NCBI GenBank assembly: GCA_040285825.1
Contig: JAUPSS010000011.1
Span: forward strand, 186,001-250,000
DNA length: 64,000 bases
Origin: Eukaryota sp. TZLM1-RC
Taxonomy: Eukaryota > Metamonada: BaSk clade
Direction: 5' to 3'
Shown here: piece by piece, positions 51,001 through 61,013 of the stretch
Numbering within the stretch: the first letter of the stretch is position 1
How the letters are laid out: every line of letters starts with the position of its first letter
The notes under the pieces: model-generated
The model's input: the letters and a program-made list of their open reading frames with translations, nothing else
Told to the model about the DNA's origin: nothing
Database searches by the model: none
Made by a program: the position numbers and the translations under genes

Positions 51001-54000
51001 CAGAAGTAAAAATTTGCTTCAACAAGAGGGGATCCAGCCCAGGATCAATTTCATTGCCAAAATTTTCAATTAAAACAGGTTTTCCGAATTGAACGGCTCT
51101 TTCCAACACCTTGATTAAATCACTATCTGTTGGTTTTGCTACCACTAAACCATTGGATCCTTCCATAAGCTTAATCCAGCGAGCTGCTTGGCCTTGGGGA
51201 TCTATAAAGAGAGGGAATTTCATTGAATTAGATGCAATAATGCCATTATCCACAGAGAATTTGTTGGGGGGAAGTTTGTTGATGTTCCACGATCTAATAA
51301 GGACAGGATCGCCGATACAATTTGACAAGCTGAAATTTTCAGTCATTGCGACCTCTAGCTCAGAAAGGAGCTCAATCCAACTCTGCATGATCCTATCTCT
51401 GAAAATTTGGTTAAATGGACCTAAATAAACAATGGCTGCACTAGACAAAAGAAGATCCCCTACAATATTTTCAAATAATGCTTTTAATTTTCCCAAAGAG
51501 CTACTCCAATTAACTTTCTCATCCTTTAATCCATCTAACAGTTTAACTGCCCTTTCTAACTGCTTGTTACACGTGTCATAGCGATCTTCCAATTCCTTCT
51601 TTCTGGAAACAGCATCATTATAGTTCTCAGTGAGTTTGTCAATAGAAGCCAAAATTTCATCCAAATTATTTCTTTTTGCTTGAAGCTCCTTTTGAAGAGT
51701 GGCTAATTGTTTCCTAGCTTCTTCAAGTGCTTTCTTTTTAGGAGCAATTTCCTCCACAACTACATGGTACTTGTACACTGCATGAACCCATTCGCAGAGG
51801 GCACCAGCTGGTACCGAAGCCTGAGTAATAACTTTAACATGGAAATCGGGAGAATTGATGTAAGGAACGATGTTTGAAATAACAGAAGATGGAATGTTAT
51901 CAAAGTCGTATTGGTATAATGAATTGAAAAACTCAGTGACGTTAGCCAACATTTTAGTAGAGGGCTCCCAGTAGTCTTTTTCCTTAGTTCCTGGCTTCCT
52001 TACTGGTTTAACCTGCTTCATTATACAAATAGCTTCCAAAACAAGTCTCACTGGTTTAGGAGGGTTCCTCATTGATCTAATCTCCACCACATCACCTTTA
52101 TTAAGGTTTTGAAGTGCTTTAACAGCAGAATGGAGGGCGGGAAGGGCAACTTCCAACGCGGCATTACATTCAGATTCAGTAGTTTCGGCTTCTTTTACAA
52201 GTTTTTCCACCTCTGCTGTCTCAACCTCTAATTGTTGCTTCTTTTCATCGGCAACTGCCTGATCAGCAGTAATACGTGTCATCAAGTCATCAGTTTCCTT
52301 TGCGGCAGTTACCAATTTAGGTTTAAGTTCAGTCAATTCAACTTGCATTTCTTTAACTTGCTCAGAAGTAGAACTTAACTGACCAAGACCAGTCGTATAA
52401 CGATCAATTTGGGAAGAGATTGACTCAGTCTGTTGGTGGTAAAGAGACTTGAGAGTGTTGATTAATTCTAAAAAGAAAGTTGGGGTAACAAACACTTTCC
52501 TCTTATATTCTGAAAAAAACTTCTCAGCTTGTTTTTCAATTGAAGAATGGACCGAAACTGTAAACTTTACCGCCTTCTCGTACACTTCAGGAGCAAGGTC
52601 GACATCTTGTAGAAACTCAGAAGCAACTGATCTCAAGGCTTCTTCAGGCCAGGAGGCAAAAACATCAATGGTACAACAATTGACTAAGGAAGGAAACATT
52701 CGAAGACGATCTCTGAAAGAATCACCGACAGGGGAAAGACAGAGGATGACGTGAAGATTACGTCGACAACGGTCAATAAACCAGTTCCAAACTGACTGCC
52801 GGTCAACTGATTTCCCTTGTTTTTGAGCTTCTTCACCTAAACCTTCAATAATCTCATTAATTTCTTCCTGAATAAACAGGTTGGGTACTTCACCAGAATT
52901 TAGCAGGTTATTTACATCTTCAAGAAAGGCTTCATTTGTGATTTTTGTGTCTGACAATAACAACACTGTGGGTTTATCTGCAAATCCAGAATTCTTCATC
53001 AAACCCTTTACAAATTCCCTCCATTCGTTAACTCCAAAGTTTCTGCTTACTTCTACTTCAAAAAGTTCCAAATCACACACAAATGAAGCAAGTCTTGCTA
53101 CTGATTGTCTCCCAGAACCTCCAACTCCGACGAGTAGGGCATGACCAAAAGGTTGGTTAAGAATGCGAGACACCCTTAGAACGTGGGTTAGACAGTACTC
53201 AAATAGCACCAATTGCATTGGGTTTTGAGTGGTAGAGTTGAAATCTTCTAAAAAGTCACCAATAACGGACCTTAACTGTGTTAACTCAGGTAATTTTTCA
53301 TAAACAATAGGATCAGAAGAGGGGTTGAGCACAGAACCAAATAAACTAGACGATTCCTCTAACTCAGAGAGATCAACACCTCTAAACTTTTCCTTTAAAG
53401 TGGTATCAATAATCGAATCAAACCATTTCCTATCTGAATCATCAACCAATCTGTCCTTGAAAACCCTACTTGCTTCATGAACCCAAAGCGAGACGAGATC
53501 AACTCCAGATTTTATGGTGGTTGTGGACCCTTGCATAATTCCTTGAAATACCTTGGAAACATCCCTCAAGTTAAATGTGTAGTGAGATTTTGAAGGTGTA
53601 GGTAAAAGATTTTCACTAATGGAATTATACAGATAAACAGAAGATTCAACAATACTGGATGATAAATTTCTAATTTCGGAACTAAAGCCATCAGTAAACC
53701 AACTGAAAATCTTTGAGAAAATTCTGGTCAGCGTTTCAGAGTTGAGGGAAGTAAAGGAAATTAAATTACAATGCCTAGTAAAGCGCTGGGTAATTTCTGA
53801 TCTACCACCACCTGGATGACCCATTGCTGAAACAAATTGAATATCAACAAGCTTTCGAAAAACAAGCTGTTTTCTATCGTACCAACCACTGTAATCCATC
53901 CATTGGCGGAGTAGTTCAATAGGGGGTTGAGCACCGTAAATTTCCTTCTTCGGCATATTTAAATCATCAACAAAGATGACGGCATTGTGACCGAGAGGAG

Positions 54001-57000
54001 GGCCATAAACGTCCTTCCTACGTTTTTGATCAATTTTAGAATCAACAATGTCTTGAACTTGGTTACAATCAGTTCTAGCTGAGAATCCCAAAGATGAAGG
54101 TAAATACTTGTCCTTATCCAAAACTTCATGCAACACCTTCTTCATTACTACAGTCTTGGAAGTACCCGTGGGTCCTGTGAAGAGAACAGGCACTTTCGAC
54201 TTGATGAGGATCTCCAAAAGGTATGAAGATCTAATAGTATCGACAGTATCGACAATGATTTCATGGAATGGGGTGCCGGTTGGGATTGAAAACTCAGGGA
54301 CGGTTTGATACCAATCAATCCAATCAGCCTGATCAAAATTCCAGCACACGTCATAAAAAGATTGATTACGTGGAAGGGGGCATGCTACTTTGTATTCTTT
54401 GCTACCTAGTTTTTCATTGATAAAAGCATTGAAATCCTTACGATCTTGAAGCAAACCAGTGGCACCAAAAGACCAAACAAGAGAAAAGATCAAAACGGCT
54501 TCCATCGAAATATTCAGGTTACGTGATCCCAATTTCTCAATTTGATCCGGGCTGGCTAAATACTCAGCTATTAATGAATTGATTATATTCGTAAAAGACC
54601 GTACTAAAATCTGAGGACTGGTTGCTACAGGCTCTTTAACATTCTTTCTAACAAACTCAGCACAATCATCAATAAAAAAATCAACAAACTTTAAAATCAA
54701 CTCCTTTTGATCTTCTAAAGCCTGGGGGAATTGATCCATCCACGAATCAAATAGGGGTCTCCATCCGAGTACGCTTAGCTCACAGTAAACCATACCACAA
54801 CGGGAAACAGTGGCAGGAGAGGCAACTGCCAGATCAGCAACCTCAAACATCATGGTCATATGAGGGGTTAATTGAATGATATCACCAGAAGGAAGACAAA
54901 GCTTCTTATTATCATCAAGTACAGTATTCATTGATTCGATCCAGACTGCATCAACTGGTCCATCAAATATGATCCAATGACGATCACGTGATCGATCACG
55001 TGACGCATTACGAACCAAGACACCCACTAAACCATCAACAACTTCTTGAGAGAGTTCATCACGATACCCATAAAGTTGGCCAATCGTAACAGCTTTAGGA
55101 TTGAGGTAATGACGGTGTACTGTGGTAAAGTTTTCACTCTTACCTACCAATCGCGTCATTGCTTCCCCAAGTACTTTGACTATACAAGACTTTCCTGACA
55201 TTGGCAGACCAACAGTCATTAGCCCATGACGCACCATCACTGTTTCGTATAATTGAACGACCTTTTTAATGAATTCAGGATGGGGTTGGAGTTTAAGATC
55301 AGCAATGACGTCATTGATTGATGATAGTAAAAGGTCATAATCCGGATCAGGCAACTTGGTTTTGGGGAAGAGATCAGTAATGATACCAAGGAAGAGAGAC
55401 ACGTCTTGTTCCAAAAATTTGGGTAAATTTACATCACATAAAGCTCTATAAATCAAAATATCCTCATCCTGATCAGGGAAAGCCTTCTTTAAAGCACCAG
55501 CAGCTGTAAGTACGGTCTTGACGGCCCGCATACCGAAATCGTAATGATCCTGGGAAGAAAGTTGCTGAGAACCAAGTTGAAATGTGTGCACCAACTTTTG
55601 GGCTAGTAGTCTGGCTTCGAAATACCCAAATGACATTAACACAATTTCAGAAATCAAAGAATAATCAGGGACCATCATAGCAACTGATCTGAAAAGAGCT
55701 TTTAAATTGTCAGGAAGTTCTGTCCTTCCTGCATATCCGGGATTCATGGTGATGAACACCGCACAGTTAGGGTTTACTTTGATTCTGGAACCTTCGAAAT
55801 CAATGACAGCTGAATGAGCTTTGATTGCGCTCTGAATGGTTAGGATTTGCTGAGCGACAACAGACAATACTTCTAGATTGATTCTATTAAATTCATCAAA
55901 ACAGGCCCAAGCTCCACTAGATACCAAACCCTTAAAAAACTTTGCCATTGCTAAATGATCAAGACTATCAGAGCAATTGTAAACAACACACTGTTTGGCC
56001 AAAGCCTTTGCCAAATCTTTTACTGTTTCTGTCTTACCAGTACCAGCTGGTCCAGCAGGAGCTCCACCCAGGTACAATTGCATTGCAGACATTAGAGTGA
56101 CATAACATTTATCAGTGAGGGGGGTAATGACAAGCCTTCCCGTATTACCAAGGTATTCGTAACCATATTCAACAGTGGCTGTCACTTGTTTGATCAGTAT
56201 AGTTGATTGTTCATAGTAATAGCGTAGTTGGGAGAGCCATAAAAAGTCGTCTGGGGAGGAAACACCTTCATTTGCCATTTTCGCTACTATATCCCGGTTA
56301 TGAACGTCAATTACAATGAGTGCACTAATGGTGATTCTTTCAGACTCTTTTAATCCACCTCGAACTAGGAGAATGATTTCGTTTAATTGTTGATCTAATT
56401 GCTTTTTAAACTCGACCAACCCATCAACACCGTTATTGATCATAGCTTCCGTTACTCCCCTAGTCCACTCTATTTGAGAAATAGCCAAAACTACCTGGGA
56501 AGGCCACTTCAATACCCATTTAGATCTAGGGGTTTTGGAATAATCAACAAGAGCGTCATTAACCACCTTACGAAGGGAACTTCTCATGACGGTTTCCACT
56601 TCAGTAAGCCATTTCTCAATGAGAGTGGTGGGATTGACTGTTTGATCAAACAAAACTTTTTCTCCTTCAGCAGAGTACATGGCGGTAATACCAGAATTAT
56701 CTTCTGAGAATTCCAGCTTATCAATAGCTTCAAAACAAGAACGTAAATGGGGGTTAACTTTCTTTGGATCTTTTGTTTCAGATAGAATTTCTAAAAGACC
56801 ATCGTTGGAAAGGAAATAAAAACGTGGAAAAGCCTGCCTTTTGGTCTCCAGATAGTCAGACAATCCTTTTTGAATAATTTCCAGTGATTCATTAGCCTCA
56901 GTAAAGGATTGCAAAAGTGCTTCATCGTTACAAATGTTGAACACGTTAGGTCCCTTTGACACTCTCTCCATAACAGACCTCCATAATGAATCAACCTTAG

Positions 57001-60000
57001 AGAACCTAGTAGACTCATCAGGAAGTTGACGAACGATATCTTCAGAACAAAAGATAGGTTCCAAGTACATCCATGCCTTTTGGACCAACAACCATTGCTC
57101 AATAGTGTCCTGAACCAAATGTAATTCGGTTTCGAAAGCTCTCGCCCGGTCTTCGAACGGTTTAATAAAAGGGGAACCTCTTATAGTTTGTACATTTATA
57201 ATTTGCTCGTCTAAGATGCCAACAACGTCATCAGTACCTCGAAGAATAAAGGTTTTGCTTTCATGTGGTTTAATGTCAAACTCAGTTGAAACCCATTCCT
57301 TTGACATTTTATCCAAATTGTGCTCAATGTTAAACTCTCGACCGGCAACAGCAGCAATCTCTTGTAAATCAGAAATATGCTGATGAACTCCCAAATCAAT
57401 CAAATCTTGCAGGCGAAGATCTGGGGTAGGCCTAATGGGAATCCCAACAACAGTGGAGATACGCTTGTCCCAATGCCTTGCTTTTAAGCCAGGAGCTCTC
57501 AATGCCTGGACTACCTCAATGGCTGATTTGAACTCTGCTAATCGATCTCTTAATGAAGTTACAACTTGATTTGGCATAGGAACCTCCTTGAACGTTCTTA
57601 AACGCTTAACTAGAGACTTATTCCATTGCTGGACTGTATCAGTAATAACATTAGGGTCCAGTGAGGTAAAGACGTCGTTTAACCATAGAGGGATTTGCTT
57701 ACCAATAGCAGCAGCAGTTGTCCAGAGTAAATAATACTCCTCAAAGGTTTTTTCAATTTCCGAAAACAAAGAAAAACAAGTATTATCCATATCAAATAGA
57801 GATTCTCTTGAATTAACCAACCTAATCTTCTCAGCAAGAGCACTTAGCTGTTCCTTAAGCCCATTAACTCGATCTTCAAGATCAGGAGCAGAACCAACGT
57901 CACCCTCATGTTGAAGATCGTCGATAGAGTCGGAGATTGAGGATATCTCGTCTGATACTTGATCCCGGAGCTGCTCAAGTTCAGTAATCATTAAAACTCT
58001 TGTCTGATCGAGCCTGAGTTCCTGTTCAACCAAGCAATCAGAAACTCTTCTAGACCATCCAAGTATTTCAGTGTAAAGGGATATAGTTTCATCAGAATGA
58101 GGATGAAAAAATGAATCTAATAGATTAATTTGAGATTTGATTTGAGTAATGGTGTTTCCAATTTCAGCTTCAGTGTTGGGTAAATTAGCAATAAAGAGGC
58201 GTAACTCGTGCAACTCTTCTGGGTTCTCTGGCGATTCTTGCAGTTTTGATTCAATTTCAGTATATTGGTGAATGACACTTTTGCAAGAATTGAAAAGACT
58301 TTGAGCTATTTTTGACCTAAGAGCACTGGAAAATTCTTGGGCCTTCTCCATTATGATCTGTTGTACACGTTGACAGTCGACTAAAAGCAAATCAAACTTA
58401 ACAACAGAAACAAAGTCAAAGGAAATGCGTCGAAAAGCATCATCATGTCTTGATATTTCATTAGAAAGAGTGTCAATGTCAATAAGCCCAAAATCAACAT
58501 CATCAATCTGGACAATTCTGACCTCTTCTTCTTCTTCGTTGAGCTCCTCCTGGGTGTCAGAGTCGTCATCCAAATTTTCATCTTGTGATGTTTCTTCTTC
58601 TTCTGCATCTTCTTGTTTAATACAAGATTTATAAAAGTTAATTAAATACTGTTGGGGAGTTTGAATTAAATATTCTTCAAAAGATTTAAATTGGTCTAAA
58701 AATACTGAGATTCCTTTAAGATAGTTCTCTAATTTCTGGTACAATGCATTCCGTTCATTGTCATATACATCACAAGAAAAAATCTCTATGGGTAGATGAT
58801 CCTCAGGAAGATTTAGAGCGCTCAAAACTTGGTGAGAAAGTTCAGGAATTAACGTGACCGTGGATAAAGCGCTGTCAAACAATGAATCTACCGTTTGAAG
58901 GACATCATCTAACGAAGGAACAAAGAAGAATGGTGATTTGGTAGGCGTGGTGTCATCTGAAAAGGTACAATCAAGGCATATTTTAAATAAAGGTAAAACT
59001 TCTGGTTTGAAATTTACATCGAAACTGCAATACTCTTCATTTGAGGGTAAATACCTTGAGATAAATTGAGAAATCCTACCTACACTTCTTAATAACATCG
59101 TTTTGAGTGCGTCATTTACGGAAAAGTTTAATACTTTGAGCAAAGCACCAACCTTGCCAGAATCATTATTAATTAATTCAGATATATTATTTCTAGGGGT
59201 TTTTCCAGGAATTCCAGTTTTAATCAAGCTTATTAAATGAGCAACCGATTTTTCCAATTCTTGAGAGACAATTCCTGATATCTTTGGGCAGAAATCCCCA
59301 ATAATGTAGTCTCTAGCAGATGTGGAATGCATTTCCTGACGGTGTTGGAAGGAAAGCAAATCTATAGGTAATAGTAATCCTTGTAACTCCAAATCAACCA
59401 AAGGCCTCTCTTCTAGTAGTCTCAACAGTGGTATATAGCGTCTAAGAGCATTAGCAGCATCTGGTCTAGCAAATAAAGCTGCTGAAGACAAATGTTCCCT
59501 AATTGAGTTGAAATGATAGGCAGGAACAGTAACCAAACCCTTTTGAGGTACTGGTTTTGGTTTCAAATACTGATTTGGAATTTTTAAACCTTGATAAATA
59601 ATGGAAAATTGATCATCTTTGAGCTTGTAACTGAGGGAAGCCAACTTCATTGATTGAGTAAAAGAATGCTCGACTTCCTCTTTTAACTTATCAATCAAAA
59701 ATGAACTCTTATTGATCTTTTCAAACAAAGTATTTAAATTTTTGATTCTTTTGTCTCCTAAATCAGGCAGGTCATCATTAAGCGAATCAGCAACAATTAT
59801 AAACCTAATCAATTCTTCTGCACTAGACCTCCTTTTTCTAGCTTCATTCCATCTTCTCTCCCATTCTTCTTTATCTTCCTCATCAAATAAGAGATTAGCT
59901 CTGTTAACGTTGGGCTTGGACGAACCATTAGGCCATTCGAGGGAGTACTTCTGGGTAGTGACGTCATATGACGTGACTTTGCAAGGTTTCCAAGAGTATG

Positions 60001-60490
60001 AGTCAGTTGTGTTGTCATACCATTTGGAATGTGCAGGGAGGGGGAAAGATGCAGAAGTAAAAGGATCTGTTTCATAAGGATCAAAGTAGTGGAGTGGAAG
60101 AAAAGGAGTATCTGTGATGGAGGTAGAATCAATAGCAGCAAGCACAGAGTTGATTTGATCCTTGTAGATAAGATGTTCGGTCATTGTGGGAACATGGTAG
60201 TCTGGAGGGGGTTGTAGAGGTATTGGTGAAGGATTTGGTTTGGGTAGACTGGTGTAGACAGGGCTGAGATGGCGGGCAGAAGGGGTGTAATTTGATGCTA
60301 TACGTTGGGAAGGAGAATCTGGCAAGTGTGACTCAAGAAGCTTCTGGGGAATGTTGCGTGGGGTAACAACTTCATCTGACAAAGATGGAGAATGTTGTGA
60401 TAGTCGTTCTATATTACAAAGGACAGTCTTTGTAGACTGTATTAATCTGTTGAGCGCCTTAGAGAACTCCGGGGGAGCACTCATTGACAT
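48044..60490 (-). CDS. Axonemal dynein heavy chain, inner-arm type (DNAH1-like)
   Basis: A 4148-residue flagellar motor in one 12.4-kb exon. The N-terminal tail includes a conserved small domain (WKPCKVTSYD ... NRANLLFDEEDKEEWERR) and linker. The AAA ring: AAA1 GPAGTGKT at 1480-1487, AAA2 GLPMSGKS at 1761-1768, AAA3 GPTGTSKT at 2106-2113, and AAA4 GVGGSGRQ at 2455-2462, Arg replacing Lys as in other axonemal dyneins. The stalk coiled coil and microtubule-binding domain follow (about 2690-3030), then AAA5, AAA6 and a C-terminal domain ending GHWIKRGTALF. The tail and AAA2 text resemble single-headed inner-arm chains, DNAH1 most, a subclass call that is tentative. The ATG at 60490 is the first in frame; M at 60484 is also possible. 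Confidence 0.95.
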   Translation of the reverse strand: MSMSAPPEFSKALNRLIQSTKTVLCNIERLSQHSPSLSDEVVTPRNIPQKLLESHLPDSPSQRIASNYTPSARHLSPVYTSLPKPNPSPIPLQPPPDYHVPTMTEHLIYKDQINSVLAAIDSTSITDTPFLPLHYFDPYETDPFTSASFPLPAHSKWYDNTTDSYSWKPCKVTSYDVTTQKYSLEWPNGSSKPNVNRANLLFDEEDKEEWERRWNEARKRRSSAEELIRFIIVADSLNDDLPDLGDKRIKNLNTLFEKINKSSFLIDKLKEEVEHSFTQSMKLASLSYKLKDDQFSIIYQGLKIPNQYLKPKPVPQKGLVTVPAYHFNSIREHLSSAALFARPDAANALRRYIPLLRLLEERPLVDLELQGLLLPIDLLSFQHRQEMHSTSARDYIIGDFCPKISGIVSQELEKSVAHLISLIKTGIPGKTPRNNISELINNDSGKVGALLKVLNFSVNDALKTMLLRSVGRISQFISRYLPSNEEYCSFDVNFKPEVLPLFKICLDCTFSDDTTPTKSPFFFVPSLDDVLQTVDSLFDSALSTVTLIPELSHQVLSALNLPEDHLPIEIFSCDVYDNERNALYQKLENYLKGISVFLDQFKSFEEYLIQTPQQYLINFYKSCIKQEDAEEEETSQDENLDDDSDTQEELNEEEEEVRIVQIDDVDFGLIDIDTLSNEISRHDDAFRRISFDFVSVVKFDLLLVDCQRVQQIIMEKAQEFSSALRSKIAQSLFNSCKSVIHQYTEIESKLQESPENPEELHELRLFIANLPNTEAEIGNTITQIKSQINLLDSFFHPHSDETISLYTEILGWSRRVSDCLVEQELRLDQTRVLMITELEQLRDQVSDEISSISDSIDDLQHEGDVGSAPDLEDRVNGLKEQLSALAEKIRLVNSRESLFDMDNTCFSLFSEIEKTFEEYYLLWTTAAAIGKQIPLWLNDVFTSLDPNVITDTVQQWNKSLVKRLRTFKEVPMPNQVVTSLRDRLAEFKSAIEVVQALRAPGLKARHWDKRISTVVGIPIRPTPDLRLQDLIDLGVHQHISDLQEIAAVAGREFNIEHNLDKMSKEWVSTEFDIKPHESKTFILRGTDDVVGILDEQIINVQTIRGSPFIKPFEDRARAFETELHLVQDTIEQWLLVQKAWMYLEPIFCSEDIVRQLPDESTRFSKVDSLWRSVMERVSKGPNVFNICNDEALLQSFTEANESLEIIQKGLSDYLETKRQAFPRFYFLSNDGLLEILSETKDPKKVNPHLRSCFEAIDKLEFSEDNSGITAMYSAEGEKVLFDQTVNPTTLIEKWLTEVETVMRSSLRKVVNDALVDYSKTPRSKWVLKWPSQVVLAISQIEWTRGVTEAMINNGVDGLVEFKKQLDQQLNEIILLVRGGLKESERITISALIVIDVHNRDIVAKMANEGVSSPDDFLWLSQLRYYYEQSTILIKQVTATVEYGYEYLGNTGRLVITPLTDKCYVTLMSAMQLYLGGAPAGPAGTGKTETVKDLAKALAKQCVVYNCSDSLDHLAMAKFFKGLVSSGAWACFDEFNRINLEVLSVVAQQILTIQSAIKAHSAVIDFEGSRIKVNPNCAVFITMNPGYAGRTELPDNLKALFRSVAMMVPDYSLISEIVLMSFGYFEARLLAQKLVHTFQLGSQQLSSQDHYDFGMRAVKTVLTAAGALKKAFPDQDEDILIYRALCDVNLPKFLEQDVSLFLGIITDLFPKTKLPDPDYDLLLSSINDVIADLKLQPHPEFIKKVVQLYETVMVRHGLMTVGLPMSGKSCIVKVLGEAMTRLVGKSENFTTVHRHYLNPKAVTIGQLYGYRDELSQEVVDGLVGVLVRNASRDRSRDRHWIIFDGPVDAVWIESMNTVLDDNKKLCLPSGDIIQLTPHMTMMFEVADLAVASPATVSRCGMVYCELSVLGWRPLFDSWMDQFPQALEDQKELILKFVDFFIDDCAEFVRKNVKEPVATSPQILVRSFTNIINSLIAEYLASPDQIEKLGSRNLNISMEAVLIFSLVWSFGATGLLQDRKDFNAFINEKLGSKEYKVACPLPRNQSFYDVCWNFDQADWIDWYQTVPEFSIPTGTPFHEIIVDTVDTIRSSYLLEILIKSKVPVLFTGPTGTSKTVVMKKVLHEVLDKDKYLPSSLGFSARTDCNQVQDIVDSKIDQKRRKDVYGPPLGHNAVIFVDDLNMPKKEIYGAQPPIELLRQWMDYSGWYDRKQLVFRKLVDIQFVSAMGHPGGGRSEITQRFTRHCNLISFTSLNSETLTRIFSKIFSWFTDGFSSEIRNLSSSIVESSVYLYNSISENLLPTPSKSHYTFNLRDVSKVFQGIMQGSTTTIKSGVDLVSLWVHEASRVFKDRLVDDSDRKWFDSIIDTTLKEKFRGVDLSELEESSSLFGSVLNPSSDPIVYEKLPELTQLRSVIGDFLEDFNSTTQNPMQLVLFEYCLTHVLRVSRILNQPFGHALLVGVGGSGRQSVARLASFVCDLELFEVEVSRNFGVNEWREFVKGLMKNSGFADKPTVLLLSDTKITNEAFLEDVNNLLNSGEVPNLFIQEEINEIIEGLGEEAQKQGKSVDRQSVWNWFIDRCRRNLHVILCLSPVGDSFRDRLRMFPSLVNCCTIDVFASWPEEALRSVASEFLQDVDLAPEVYEKAVKFTVSVHSSIEKQAEKFFSEYKRKVFVTPTFFLELINTLKSLYHQQTESISSQIDRYTTGLGQLSSTSEQVKEMQVELTELKPKLVTAAKETDDLMTRITADQAVADEKKQQLEVETAEVEKLVKEAETTESECNAALEVALPALHSAVKALQNLNKGDVVEIRSMRNPPKPVRLVLEAICIMKQVKPVRKPGTKEKDYWEPSTKMLANVTEFFNSLYQYDFDNIPSSVISNIVPYINSPDFHVKVITQASVPAGALCEWVHAVYKYHVVVEEIAPKKKALEEARKQLATLQKELQAKRNNLDEILASIDKLTENYNDAVSRKKELEDRYDTCNKQLERAVKLLDGLKDEKVNWSSSLGKLKALFENIVGDLLLSSAAIVYLGPFNQIFRDRIMQSWIELLSELEVAMTENFSLSNCIGDPVLIRSWNINKLPPNKFSVDNGIIASNSMKFPLFIDPQGQAARWIKLMEGSNGLVVAKPTDSDLIKVLERAVQFGKPVLIENFGNEIDPGLDPLLLKQIFTSGGMLHIQLGDTVPYDENFKLYMTTKLANPIYPPEIAAKVCLINFCITPTGLEDQLLSTVVQSWEPSLEEQKGELILQKAKYAAEQDELETKILNLLVRAEGNILDDDVLIETLGQSKITVKKIEDDMKVAKQTELQIDKKRELFEPIARSVSVLFFCISDLSLIAPMYQYSLDWFINLFKNALEKAPESVDGVKVPDLLVLRGSGEKKRKGLTVVEKRLTSLNHYFTNSLFLNVCRGLFSGDKLLFSLLLCSRIMISRGLIQDAEFLYFLTGSTSIEKPSNPNPNHDIFDEKVWKDISDLGKFEAFSGLVEDISNNTSLWSQWMDSVSSDRDELSSLNLPNNWSSKISFFQQLIILKILTPDKLIPILSQFIEFQLSKEFIEIPQFTLAEPFEDSSPSIPLVFILSTGADPVSDLMTFADQKKMSGSKFLSVSLGQGQGVVAEQFIKNGIESGKWVLLQNCHLAPSWMSRLEELVEELDSNVHPDFRLWLTSMPSKDFPVSILQKSVKLTNEPPTGMKANLLRSYTSFSDEFLSDCSKPVAWRRLLFCLCFYHAQLLERRRFGGVGFNIPYEWNDSDRKVSISHLHLLLEKYEEIPFEAISFLVASIHYGGRVTQALDQRVVDLMFTDLVNANVLLDDHQFAKYGTMTLHEIIHDISNLVFDSPAEVLGLHPNAGVSFSLNETINLCNSLLVLQPRSSSSAGSSEDTTYNIISTILDNLHPLFDAELIAEKYPIKYEESMNSVLNQEVARYNKLLAVMFSTLKELKKALKGVVVLSSALEEMSISISNNQVPSIWDNVAYPSLKPLSSWIEDLSHRLAFIDSWIEGGLPVAFHISSLFFPQGFLTGLLQNYARKHVVSIDQISFSFVIIDKKPEELTCHPEDGCYVYGLYLEGASWSAEENSLIESPPKELFSEFPVIHLLPVVNRTKPETGIYNCPLYKTLTRSGTLSTTGLSTNFVVNIELPTNKPEGHWIKRGTALFCALRS

Positions 60491-61001
60491 TAAATGGAAC
60501 AAAAAGTTGAACTTGGCGGAATTCAAACAATTTGAATGAAATAAATGCCTAGTGGATCTAAACTAGTGTCTCCTGTATGGCCATTATGTCAATCTGGAGC
60601 AGCAACGATGTGTCACATTTTATGCAGTTGTCCAAGTTATCAAATGCCTGAACTATACAATTTCACATATTTTGGTTAACCTCTTACATCATTTCCTAGA
60701 TCATTATGATGGTTACTGCTTACACACATATCAATAAGTAAATTTCTCTTTGGTGGGGGCTGAATTAAGACCTGATCCAACTTGATCTTGTCTCAAAGAA
60801 TACAGATGAGAAAGAAGGAAGTCAGTCTTGATTTGTGAGTTTACATCATTGATGGAACAACATTTAAATAGTAAACATGCATTAAAAAGTACGAAATAAC
60901 AGAGTTTTGAATTGTTGTTGTCAAATTTATATTTCGTTTTGAAGTTTCAGCAAGAGGAATAGTTGCTAATGGCTACTTTTCATTGATGAAAAGATTACTC
61001 A
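60491..61001. other. Spacer upstream of the dynein gene
   Basis: Holds the dynein promoter, a retroelement zinc-finger scrap (60545-60679) and, from about 60945, the left half of an interrupted repeat. Confidence 0.4.
60545..60679 (+). pseudogene. Retroelement C-terminal zinc-finger scrap
   Basis: A 44-codon ATG-to-TAA frame with PLCQSGAATMCHILCSCPSY, the C...H-I-L..C-P-x-Y finger that follows the reverse transcriptase in many non-LTR elements. The first cysteine of the usual C-x2-C pair is Trp. It is a third, unrelated element family represented only by this piece. Confidence 0.4.
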
Positions 61002-61013
61002 TTCCAAAGTCTA
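61002..61013. repeat. Target-site duplication, left
   Basis: TTCCAAAGTCTA, repeated with one change at 62898-62909; the uninterrupted site at 25921-25932 has one copy. Confidence 0.75.

Noticed and set aside
52449-52754. Plus-strand ORFs overlapping the dynein gene
   Set aside because: Antisense shadows of a strongly conserved coding region, as are other ORFs at 51111, 52881, 56399 and 59712.
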